A stretch of 64,000 nucleotides of DNA, from assembly GCA_022791685.1 (NCBI GenBank), contig JAAVZO010000008.1, positions 124,001-188,000 of the forward strand, read 5' to 3'. Source of the DNA: Clostridiales bacterium. Lineage in GTDB: Bacteria > Bacillota > Clostridia > Oscillospirales > CAG-272. The notes below the pieces were generated by a model. It did no database searches, had not been told where the DNA came from, and was given only the letters and a program-made list of their open reading frames with translations. Below, piece after piece: positions 27,524 through 34,831 of this stretch (its first letter is position 1; each line of letters opens with the position of its first letter). Both the position numbers and the translations under genes were made by a program.

Positions 27524-27539
27524 ATAACGGAGAAAAATT

Positions 27540-28430
27540 ATGTTTGACATTAAAATCGGTACGATGATACCCGGAATGAGCGCGGATAAGATGATACCGC
27601 AGCTGAATCCGAAGGGCTTTGAATCATACGAGCTGCATTTCGAAAACTGGAACTGCGAAATGGACTATAACGAGCACTCAAAGCGTGTGCTCGACGCAGC
27701 AGACGGACGTGCGATATCGGTGCTCGGTCACTATGGCAATACTATAACCGACGAGAAGATTCGCCGCGGTATAGAGCTGCTTATCGACAATGCGCACTTG
27801 TATAACTGCAATACGATAGGCGTATTTGCCGGCGGCTGTCCGGATAAGTCGGTACCTGATACTATACCCGAATTCAAGAAGGTGTTCGACGAGCTCTGTC
27901 GCCGTGCTGAGGCTAACGGCGTTCGGCTTGCACTCGAAGGCTGCGGCGGCGGCTGGTGGGGAGGCTCGCATAATATTGCCTTCTGCTCGCGCGCATGGGA
28001 GCTGATATTCGACGCAGTTACATCTGACGCGCTCGGTCTCGAGTGGGAACCCGCGCACGCGATAGAAACGCTCGCTGAGCCGATACCACAGCTTCGCAAA
28101 TGGGCGAAAAAGGTGTTCCATGTACACGGTAAGGACGGTCATGTTGACCGCGACATAATCGCTGAGCATGGAATAATCGGGATCATGCCCTACGCATACG
28201 ACCGCAGTCCGGGATTCGGCGACACGAACTGGGTGGATATATTTACAATTTTAATGCAGAACGGCTTCAAAGGAAGCTGTGACATAGAGGGCTACCACGA
28301 CCCCGTATATTACGACGACCTCGAATGGAGCTCGCAGCTTGCCTCTCTCGATTATTTGAAGCGCTGCCGCGGCGGAGTTGAATTCTTTGACGGTCCGACC
28401 GAATACCGCGGTTGGAGACACCGCAAATAA
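27540..28430 (+). CDS. Sugar phosphate isomerase/epimerase (TIM barrel)
   Basis: 296 residues. LNPKGFESYELHFENW, NTIGVFAGGCPDKSVPD, VRLALEGCGGG (metal-binding Glu), LGLEWEPAHAI, KVFHVHGKDGHVDRD and SCDIEGYHDPVY show a xylose-isomerase-like barrel with Glu/His/Asp metal ligands. Substrate unknown; related proteins act on keto sugars or inositols. It starts 16 bp after ftsH and may share its transcript. Confidence 0.82.
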   Translation: MFDIKIGTMIPGMSADKMIPQLNPKGFESYELHFENWNCEMDYNEHSKRVLDAADGRAISVLGHYGNTITDEKIRRGIELLIDNAHLYNCNTIGVFAGGCPDKSVPDTIPEFKKVFDELCRRAEANGVRLALEGCGGGWWGGSHNIAFCSRAWELIFDAVTSDALGLEWEPAHAIETLAEPIPQLRKWAKKVFHVHGKDGHVDRDIIAEHGIIGIMPYAYDRSPGFGDTNWVDIFTILMQNGFKGSCDIEGYHDPVYYDDLEWSSQLASLDYLKRCRGGVEFFDGPTEYRGWRHRK

Positions 28431-28439
28431 ATTAACAAG

Positions 28440-30044
28440 GTGCAGCTAAAAGTGGAAAATCGACTCTTAAAAAATAAAGGCTACCTGTATCTTACCGAAT
28501 TCTTTTCCGGCGTATCGGTTATGGCGGTCGAGCTCGGTGCAAGCCGCCTGCTCGCACCATACTTCAGCTCGTCGCAGATCGTCTGGACTATCATAATCGG
28601 CACTATAATGATAGCTATGGCGCTTGGCAACATCTGGGGCGGAAGGGCTGCCGATAAAGATCCCGACCCGGGTAAGCTGTATATGCGGCTCATCATCGCC
28701 GCTGTATGGATAGGTCTTATCCCACTTGTCGGCAAATATATCATAATTGGAGTATCCGGACTGTTAGTGCTCGCTGTGAATACGAACTACCTGATAATCG
28801 CGGCGTTCGTCTCCTGCATGGTGATATTTGTGTTTCCGTTATTCCTGCTCGGAACGGTCACGCCGTCGCTCGTCAAATACACGATGAGCTCGATGGAGGA
28901 CAGCGGAAGTACGGTCGGAAAGCTCGAGGCGTTCAATACAGTCGGAAGCATAATCGGAACATTTCTGCCGACATTCGTGACGATACCCGCGGTCGGAACG
29001 TCGATAACATTTCTGATTTTCTCAGCAGTACTGCTGATTCTCGGTCTGGTTTACTTCATCATCACCAAAACCAAGCGCACTGCCTGTATAGTCTCAGCGG
29101 TGGTGTTCGCAGTCTCGGTGACATTCGGTCACTCGGACAGCTTTGCGTTCTGGGAAACTGACCTTTTGTACGAGGGCGAGTCGATATACAATTATTTGCA
29201 GGTCAGCGAAAACAGCCGAAGCGTCGCGCTGTCGACTAACGTGCTGTTCGGCGTGCAGTCGGTCGCGATGAAGGACGGCGGACTTACGGGTATGTATTAC
29301 GATTACGCGCTCGCTGCGCCATACATGAGCGGCGCTGATGAACCTGAAATACTCGTGCTCGGCATGGGAAGCGGCACTTTTTCGACACTGTGCAGCAAGT
29401 ATATCCCGAGCTCAAGCATAAAGGGAGTGGAGATCGACGAGAAGATAACCGACCTTGCTCATGCGTATTTCGGTTTGCCGGATACGGTAGAGGTCGCGAC
29501 GTATGACGGGCGCGCGTATCTTGCAGCTGATAAGGGAAAATACGATGTAATAATGGTCGACGCGTATCAGGATATCACGATTCCGTTTCAGATGTCGTCA
29601 GTCGAATTCTTTACGCTTGTAAAGGAGCATTTGAAGGACAATGGCGTGATGGTCGTGAACCTCAACATGGTCAGCGACGGAGAGGGAAGTATCAACGCGC
29701 ACCTGTGCGACACTATCGCATCGGTGTTCGACTATGTAAAGCTCGCCGATGTGCGTGGCTCGACAAACCGCGAGCTGTTCGCGTTTGTGAACGAACCGCG
29801 CGAATTCAGCGGAGTTGGCGTAAGTGGTGACATCCGGCTCGAGACCTGCATGGTGACGGTCGCAGAGTCGCTGTACGACTATCAAAGCGGTGGGCTGCTG
29901 CTTACCGATGACAAAGCGCCGGTCGAGCTGCTCGGTATACAGGTGATAGACGAGCTGATAAGCGGTGAGCTGAGCTATTACAAGCGCGTGTTCGAGGAAC
30001 GCGGACTTGGCGGGCTTATCGCTGATTTGACGGGGACGGGTTGA
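28440..30044 (+). CDS. Fused membrane / spermidine synthase-like methyltransferase-fold protein
   Basis: 534 residues if the GTG at 28440 is used; a GTG at 28452 is also possible, as the ribosome site is weak. The N-terminal ~230 residues hold seven or so membrane helices (SVMAVELGASRLLAPYFSS start). The soluble part has LVLGMGSGTFSTLCSKY and IKGVEIDEKI, the nucleotide-like SAM fold of spermidine synthases, then VIMVDAYQD. Such fused proteins are common and usually lack proven polyamine activity. Promoter and RNA gene follow at its end. Confidence 0.83.
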   Translation: MQLKVENRLLKNKGYLYLTEFFSGVSVMAVELGASRLLAPYFSSSQIVWTIIIGTIMIAMALGNIWGGRAADKDPDPGKLYMRLIIAAVWIGLIPLVGKYIIIGVSGLLVLAVNTNYLIIAAFVSCMVIFVFPLFLLGTVTPSLVKYTMSSMEDSGSTVGKLEAFNTVGSIIGTFLPTFVTIPAVGTSITFLIFSAVLLILGLVYFIITKTKRTACIVSAVVFAVSVTFGHSDSFAFWETDLLYEGESIYNYLQVSENSRSVALSTNVLFGVQSVAMKDGGLTGMYYDYALAAPYMSGADEPEILVLGMGSGTFSTLCSKYIPSSSIKGVEIDEKITDLAHAYFGLPDTVEVATYDGRAYLAADKGKYDVIMVDAYQDITIPFQMSSVEFFTLVKEHLKDNGVMVVNLNMVSDGEGSINAHLCDTIASVFDYVKLADVRGSTNRELFAFVNEPREFSGVGVSGDIRLETCMVTVAESLYDYQSGGLLLTDDKAPVELLGIQVIDELISGELSYYKRVFEERGLGGLIADLTGTG

Positions 30045-30056
30045 AGATATGATAAT
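30027..30056 (+). promoter_or_regulatory. Promoter of the 5S-like RNA gene
   Basis: TTGACG (30027-30032), 18-bp spacer, GATAAT (30051-30056), lying over the last codons of the upstream gene. RNA start would fall at about 30061-30063, exactly where the folded RNA begins. Confidence 0.6.
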
Positions 30057-30060
30057 ATTA

Positions 30061-30158
30061 GGTTGTTTGAGGTGGTAAATTTCGTAGCGACCACACGCCG
30101 ATGGTACGATAGGGGAAACCCGAGAGATGCAGGAGGATGCTACGCCTGCCAAATAACC
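30061..30158 (+). ncRNA. 5S rRNA-like RNA lacking the helix II/III arm
   Basis: About 98 bases. The ends pair as GGTTGTTTG (30061-30069) with CAAATAACC (30150-30158), like 5S helix I. The 5' part contains a GTAGCGA-like segment as in 5S rRNA. The 3' half holds CGCCGATGGTAC, identical to the 5S signature before helix IV, followed by AGGGG/CCC and GAGAG...AGGA like loop E and helix V. Compared with a normal ~116-base 5S, about 45 bases carrying helix II-III and loops B and C are missing; GTGGT/ACCAC closes the gap instead. A promoter precedes and a terminator follows, so it is probably transcribed. A decayed 5S gene or an unrelated RNA class are alternatives. Confidence 0.6.
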
Positions 30159-30161
30159 AAT

Positions 30162-30201
30162 AAGAACCGCTTTTCATTTCGAAAGGCGGTTCTTTTACTT
30201 T
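30162..30201 (+). terminator. Intrinsic terminator of the 5S-like RNA
   Basis: AAGAACCGC-TTTTC, ATTTC loop, GAAAG-GCGGTTCTT (14 bp with one G-U), then TTTACTTTT. It may also end the convergent MBL gene. Confidence 0.8.
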
Positions 30202-30203
30202 TG

Positions 30204-30965
30204 TTACAATAAACTTCGCACCGTGCTGCTGGGTATCGGCGGAAGGTCGGGATGTGCGGCATTAAATCTTCTCGCAATCTCGTCAGGGCTAAGATTGGTA
30301 TGAGCTGACGCAAAGGCAATAATCCTGTCAAGCGCACTTTCGGATTCAGTCAAGTACCGCTCGATTTCAGATTTGCCGACCGCTATATATCCAAGCGGAT
30401 AATATGGGTGCGATGTTACAAGCAGGTCAATATCCATATTTCCTACTCTTTTCAGCGATTTGCGGTATGCTGCGCTGTCGGATATGCCAGTGCCGTAGCG
30501 CGATACGCCGCATAGCTGAATGCAGTCGAATGTCAGCAGTGTCTTAGTCCGCAGGTCGAATACCGCTATGCTATCATCGGTATGTCCCTTCAGATTGAGT
30601 ACCTGATACCGCCCGTACAGCAGCTCGCCGTCGCTAAGCGTATGGGTTCTCGTATTTCCAAAGCTGTAGTCAGGCTGCATTAAGCATACCTCCGCTTCCG
30701 GATAAGCTTCGATCAGAGCCATCATTCCGCCGCTGTGGTCACTGTGCAGGTGCGAGCAGATAAGCATTGTCGGCTTGAAGCCCGCCTGCTCGATTGCCGG
30801 TATCAGGTATGTGCGGCTGTCATCGTCCATTGCCTCATCGGAGGCATTCGAGCCGCTGTCGATTATTATGCAGCTGTCACCTTCGATAAGCGCAAATGAA
30901 CTTGTGTAATTATCTTCGAATGGTATGCAGAGCCTGTAGATGTCGGTTGCAATTTGTTCAAACAT
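30204..30965 (-). CDS. MBL-fold metallo-hydrolase
   Basis: 253 residues. Zinc motif SHLHSDHSGG, followed by VLNLKGHTDDSIAVFD and TSHPYYPLGY. The order and spacing fit the glyoxalase II / RNase Z-like metallo-beta-lactamase fold. Substrate unknown. It lies 16 bp downstream of an AraC-family gene on the same strand, so the two are likely one transcript. The stop lies close to the terminator shared with the convergent RNA gene. Confidence 0.85.
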   Translation of the reverse strand: MFEQIATDIYRLCIPFEDNYTSSFALIEGDSCIIIDSGSNASDEAMDDDSRTYLIPAIEQAGFKPTMLICSHLHSDHSGGMMALIEAYPEAEVCLMQPDYSFGNTRTHTLSDGELLYGRYQVLNLKGHTDDSIAVFDLRTKTLLTFDCIQLCGVSRYGTGISDSAAYRKSLKRVGNMDIDLLVTSHPYYPLGYIAVGKSEIERYLTESESALDRIIAFASAHTNLSPDEIARRFNAAHPDLPPIPSSTVRSLL

Positions 30966-30980
30966 AGCTTTCTCCTGTGT

Positions 30981-31727
30981 TTACATCATCATATTTTTCC
31001 GTATTTCGCGTGTCGTCTTTCCGGTATATCGCTTTAGTATTCGAATGAGGTAAGCTGACGAATTAAGTCCGGTACGCTCGGCTATATCCTCGACCGTGAG
31101 GTCGGTAGTACGCAGCAATAATATCGCCCTTTCAAGCTGCAGCTGATTCTTTATCTTCATCGGAGTTGTTCCGTGATCCCTGAATGTCATATAAAGTCCT
31201 GATTCACTGATATTGCAGAATTTTGCAATATCAGCTACAGCAGCGGTCAAATTTTTGCTTATATAATCGACCGCTTTTTTGTACATAATACTTGACGATT
31301 GACTCTCCGTTACCATCTTTGGTTGAATCAAGCTGAATATCGTGTAAAGCAGTCCTACCGATCGACAGTTGACCTCTCCGATATCCGACAGCATATCGAA
31401 CATTTGCCTGATACTTTCATCTGCTTGCAGCTTTTGCATGGAATAATGTATGTCGTGCGGGTCTGGACAGTGCAAGAAGGCGTACGAATCCCAGATTATT
31501 TCGTCATTTCCATGCCATGATGAGGTGTATCTGCAGCCGTATGGAATGAAGAAAATATCATTTGGTTGAATGGATATTTCGGAATTGCCGCACATAAGCG
31601 TGCCTTCACCGCTCCTCATATATGCAATGAAATTGTAATTTGTACCGTCTAATGAATTATGATTATGAGTTCTATTAAACGTATAAGTAGTAAATATAAA
31701 TGACTGGGAGAAAAGGATATCGTTCAT
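30981..31727 (-). CDS. AraC family transcriptional regulator
   Basis: 248 residues. N-terminal cupin with NFIAYMRSGEGTLMCGN and QPNDIFFIPYGCRY (ligand binding), C-terminal double helix-turn-helix with VADIAKFCNISESGLYMTF and LTVEDIAERTGLNSSAYLI then LKRYTGKTTREIRK. It is divergent from the solute-binding lipoprotein gene with overlapping promoters, so it likely controls that gene and itself, responding to a sugar. Inference only. Confidence 0.9.
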   Translation of the reverse strand: MNDILFSQSFIFTTYTFNRTHNHNSLDGTNYNFIAYMRSGEGTLMCGNSEISIQPNDIFFIPYGCRYTSSWHGNDEIIWDSYAFLHCPDPHDIHYSMQKLQADESIRQMFDMLSDIGEVNCRSVGLLYTIFSLIQPKMVTESQSSSIMYKKAVDYISKNLTAAVADIAKFCNISESGLYMTFRDHGTTPMKIKNQLQLERAILLLRTTDLTVEDIAERTGLNSSAYLIRILKRYTGKTTREIRKNMMM

Positions 31728-31764
31728 ATCAGCCTCATTTTGTAGGATAGTGCAAGTTATTTAT

Positions 31765-31804
31765 AGTATATCATACTTAAAAATATTTGTCAATGAGGTA
31801 TAAT
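31765..31804. promoter_or_regulatory. Overlapping divergent promoters, AraC gene and lipoprotein gene
   Basis: Minus strand: TTGACA (31788-31793), 17-bp spacer, TATACT (31765-31770), consensus. Plus strand: TATAAT at 31799-31804 with weak TTAAAA at 31777-31782. The -35 of the strong minus promoter lies inside the spacer of the plus promoter, so the two probably compete. AGTAT/ATACT inverted repeat at 31765-31777. Confidence 0.7.
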
Positions 31805-31843
31805 ATATTTGCAGAATAAATTTGATTATGAATGGAGAATAGT

Positions 31844-33331
31844 ATGAAGAAACGAAGAATATCAATGGTGCTTATCTTAGCGTTACTTACATCAATGCTT
31901 GCGGCCTGCGGCAATGAGCATGACAACGACGCGGACACCGACCCTGTCGACAGCAGCTCAGAAGCGGAAGTATCGGAGGATACCGTCGATTCGCTTCCTG
32001 CCGGGCTTGATTTTGGCGGTGCGGAGTTTAATATAATGATAGGCGATTATGCCGGAGCCTATCTTGACGACCTGTATCAGCCGGAAGAAACTGGAAACCG
32101 CCTGTCAGATACGGTGTATCAGATGATTCAGAATGTTCAGGAAAGATTGAATATAAGTCTCAATTATAGCTATGAGACCTATGTGTTCGATGACATGAGC
32201 GCACATCAGACGAAGATAACTTCAGGAATTCTTGCTGGAGATAACGATTTCGATCTATTGTTTGACAATCCCAACTATACAATGCAAATGTTGGAGGGCA
32301 ATTATTTTGAAAATCTTGCCGACAACAAATATATAGACCTGGACCAGCCTTACTATAATCAGGATGTTAGGGATAATTATGCGAATGATTACGTGCATTT
32401 TATTACCGGACAATTCTCGCTTGCGAACATCAAGTACCTTTTCGCCGTGTACTTTAATGCCGATTTGTATGAGGATATAGGCGGAACAGAGAATCTTTAT
32501 GAGCTGGTCGATGCCGGAAAATGGACGATTGATAAGCTTGATGAGATAACTAAAAATTCATACGCAGACCTCAACGGTGATACAATTGCCGGTCCTGAGG
32601 ACAGATATGGAATTGCATTTGGCGACGCGAATAAGTACTATGGATTTTTAAAGCCGATGGGAATAAATATGTTCGAAAAATCCGGGAACGACTATATATT
32701 CACTTATGGTAACGAAAGGGCTAATGAAGCCTATGAAAGGCTTCGTCGCTTTATAAATGAAAATGAGAATACAGCAGTGACATTTTGGAATGACGACACA
32801 CATCCCGATTGGCAGATATCAACAGGCGGAGGAAACTATGCTTCTAAGCTATTTGTTGAGGGAAGAGCGCTGTTCAACTTTGGGCTCATATCCGATTCTG
32901 CAACGATCGTTCCGATGATAGATTTTGAATATGGTTTGCTGCCTTATCCGAAATACAAAGAGGATGATGAGTACCAAATAATGGGACAACGCCATTGTTA
33001 TGCAATGATACCTACAACTACAGCGAGCAGCGATATGTCAGGAGCGGTTTTGGAGGCGCTGTCAAGCGAATCATACCGCACGCTTGTTCCGGAATATTGC
33101 GAGGTCTCATTGAAAACGCGTTATTCGCAGGATAATGACGTGAGCCGTATGTTTGACCTGATTATCAAAAGTGAAACGACCGACCCAGGCGAAATATATT
33201 CTGACTATTTGAATTACCCGAATAGTATGATAAGGAATAAGTTAAGTGAAAATTCGGAGAGCTGGGCTTCGGAAATGGCTAAGGTCAAGAGTGAGCTCAT
33301 AGAAAAGATGAACGCTATAACTAATAGATAA
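31844..33331 (+). CDS. Extracellular solute-binding lipoprotein
   Basis: 495 residues from ATG 31844 after GGAG. Signal peptide with lipobox LLTSMLAACG, so the mature protein begins at Cys and is membrane-anchored. Asp/Glu-rich linker, then a type 1 (sugar) binding-protein fold: GILAGDNDFDLLFDN, VYFNADLYEDIGG, DLNGDTIAGPEDRYGIAFG. No ABC permease or ATPase is adjacent, so it is an orphan binding protein that must borrow a transporter or act as a sensor. Probably controlled by the divergent AraC protein. Confidence 0.85.
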   Translation: MKKRRISMVLILALLTSMLAACGNEHDNDADTDPVDSSSEAEVSEDTVDSLPAGLDFGGAEFNIMIGDYAGAYLDDLYQPEETGNRLSDTVYQMIQNVQERLNISLNYSYETYVFDDMSAHQTKITSGILAGDNDFDLLFDNPNYTMQMLEGNYFENLADNKYIDLDQPYYNQDVRDNYANDYVHFITGQFSLANIKYLFAVYFNADLYEDIGGTENLYELVDAGKWTIDKLDEITKNSYADLNGDTIAGPEDRYGIAFGDANKYYGFLKPMGINMFEKSGNDYIFTYGNERANEAYERLRRFINENENTAVTFWNDDTHPDWQISTGGGNYASKLFVEGRALFNFGLISDSATIVPMIDFEYGLLPYPKYKEDDEYQIMGQRHCYAMIPTTTASSDMSGAVLEALSSESYRTLVPEYCEVSLKTRYSQDNDVSRMFDLIIKSETTDPGEIYSDYLNYPNSMIRNKLSENSESWASEMAKVKSELIEKMNAITNR

Positions 33332-33334
33332 AAA

Positions 33335-33366
33335 TAAGTCGGATGGCGATCGCTGTCCGACTTATA
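33335..33366 (+). terminator. Terminator after the solute-binding gene
   Basis: AAGTCGGA/TCCGACTT enclosing the palindrome GCGATCGC. The following sequence is AT-rich but has no long T-run. Confidence 0.6.
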
Positions 33367-33384
33367 AATTTAGCACGTAAAAAC

Positions 33385-33408
33385 AAAAAAGCGCCGAATA
33401 ATCGACGC
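33385..33408 (-). terminator. Terminator of the tRNA-Thr transcript
   Basis: Minus strand GCGTCGA/TTCGGCGC followed by TTTTTTG. About 100 bases of trailer separate it from the tRNA. Confidence 0.75.
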
Positions 33409-33507
33409 AATTCAACATAATCGACTTGCTATGTTTGATAGGCGCAATACTAACGGCGACCCACAAGCAAACCTTGACTATGCCCGCGGGGGCTTCCCCG
33501 CCGCCGG

Positions 33508-33582
33508 TGGAGCTGATGGAGGGGATTGAACCCTCGACCTGCTGATTACGAATCAGCTGCACTACCACTGTGCTACATCAGC
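33508..33582 (-). tRNA. tRNA-Thr (CGT)
   Basis: 75 bases on the minus strand. Acceptor GCTGATG/CATCAGC, D-arm GCAC...GTGC with GGT, anticodon stem GCTGA/TCAGC with loop TTCGTAA (anticodon CGT), T-arm GAGGG TTCAATC CCCTC, and an encoded 3' CCA. It serves the ACG codon. No other tRNA is near. Confidence 0.95.
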
Positions 33583-33598
33583 ATATTTCAAATAAGTG

Positions 33599-33627
33599 TT
33601 GCAATTTTTGAGAAGATGTGATATAAT
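33599..33627 (+). promoter_or_regulatory. Promoter of rsmA
   Basis: TTGCAA (33599-33604), 17-bp spacer, TATAAT (33622-33627) preceded by TGA. RNA start near 33634. Confidence 0.75.
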
Positions 33628-33642
33628 ATATGCAACATTAAT

Positions 33643-33671
33643 ATTATACTACATTTAATAAGATTTGTCAA
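33643..33671 (-). promoter_or_regulatory. Consensus promoter of tRNA-Thr, facing the rsmA promoter
   Basis: Minus strand TTGACA (33666-33671), 17-bp spacer, TATAAT (33643-33648). Predicted RNA start near 33636, almost the same point as the plus-strand start, so the two polymerases run head-on. Confidence 0.8.
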
Positions 33672-33693
33672 GAGGTTTGGAGATAAAATTATT

Positions 33694-34587
33694 ATGAAAC
33701 TTACGGATTTATCAACAATTCGGGAGATAATGACTCGGCATGGTGTCGAGTTTCAGAAAAAATTTGGACAGAATTTTCTTATCAGCCCAGCCGTGCCGCA
33801 GAAAATTGCTGACGCTGCCGTTGAATCGGACTCGAACACGGATCAGCTACGCGGTATTCTCGAAATAGGACCTGGTATCGGTACGCTTACCCGCGAACTC
33901 GCAGAGCGTGCAGATAAAGTTATCGCTCTCGAAATCGATAGCTCGCTGATTCCGATTCTCAGCGAAACACTCGCAGATTGTCCAAATGTCAAGGTCATCA
34001 ATCAGGATGTTATGAAAACCGACCTCGCCGCACTCTGCGCGGATGAGTTCATCTCGCAAGGATATTCAGTTTCGGTTGCCGCAAACCTTCCTTATTATAT
34101 TACTACACCTATACTGATGAAGCTCGTCGAGTCAAAGCTGCCACTCAATACTATCACAGTTATGATCCAAAAGGAAGTTGCAGCACGTCTTTGCGCGCCA
34201 GCTGGCAATTCAGAGTATGGCGCAATCACCGCCTCTCTGTCTTATTACGGAAAGGTCGAACGGCTCTTCAACGTCCCCGCGGGCTGCTTCCTTCCAGCTC
34301 CGAAGGTCGATTCTACTGTCATTCGCATACGTCTGTACGATACGCCGCCAGTATCGGTCGAAAGTGAAGCGTGTCTGTTCCGCACTATTCGCGGTGCGTT
34401 CGCTCAACGCCGTAAGACTCTCGCAAATTCGCTGATGACAGAGTTTACACAGCTTGGCAGAGAAGCCGTGCAGAATGCCATAGTATCCGCCGGACTTGAG
34501 CCCTCAGTTCGCGGCGAACGCCTTACACTTGACGATTTTGCACGCCTCGCTGATATTCTATACAAGTGTGAAATAGAAAATAATTAA
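33694..34587 (+). CDS. rsmA: 16S rRNA (adenine(1518)-N(6)/adenine(1519)-N(6))-dimethyltransferase
   Basis: 297 residues. SAM motif LEIGPGIGTLTRELAERADKV, then VIALEIDSSL, VAANLPYYITTPIL (NLPY catalytic) and GAFAQRRKTLANSL. It dimethylates two adenines in 16S helix 45 during small-subunit assembly. FGQNFL near the N-terminus is the family start signature. GGAGAT ribosome site. Confidence 0.95.
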   Translation: MKLTDLSTIREIMTRHGVEFQKKFGQNFLISPAVPQKIADAAVESDSNTDQLRGILEIGPGIGTLTRELAERADKVIALEIDSSLIPILSETLADCPNVKVINQDVMKTDLAALCADEFISQGYSVSVAANLPYYITTPILMKLVESKLPLNTITVMIQKEVAARLCAPAGNSEYGAITASLSYYGKVERLFNVPAGCFLPAPKVDSTVIRIRLYDTPPVSVESEACLFRTIRGAFAQRRKTLANSLMTEFTQLGREAVQNAIVSAGLEPSVRGERLTLDDFARLADILYKCEIENN

Positions 34588-34718
34588 CAAATACAGGGTA
34601 GCAATGTAATATTTATCTGCTATAATATAGGTACAGATAAAAATGCAAGTCGGCATATCAAATCTTGCATTCGATATATGAATAAACTGTAAAAAGCTCA
34701 AAAAATGAAAAAAACCGC

Positions 34719-34747
34719 TTGCCAAATTTCAAAAAATGTAGTATAAT
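34719..34747 (+). promoter_or_regulatory. Promoter of pckG
   Basis: TTGCCA (34719-34724), 17-bp spacer, TATAAT (34742-34747). Upstream, 34611-34680 holds inverted repeats TTATCTG/CAGATAA and TGCAAG/CTTGCA of unknown use. Confidence 0.75.
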
Positions 34748-34831
34748 TATACTGGGCAAGAAAATTGAAAATTGCTATGCAAAATTGCTCTGCAATAGTT
34801 AAAATTTTTATTATATAGATAGGAGAAAATC

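Noticed and set aside
33362-33568. 68-codon minus-strand ORF over the tRNA
   Set aside because: It is a translation of the tRNA-Thr gene and its trailer.
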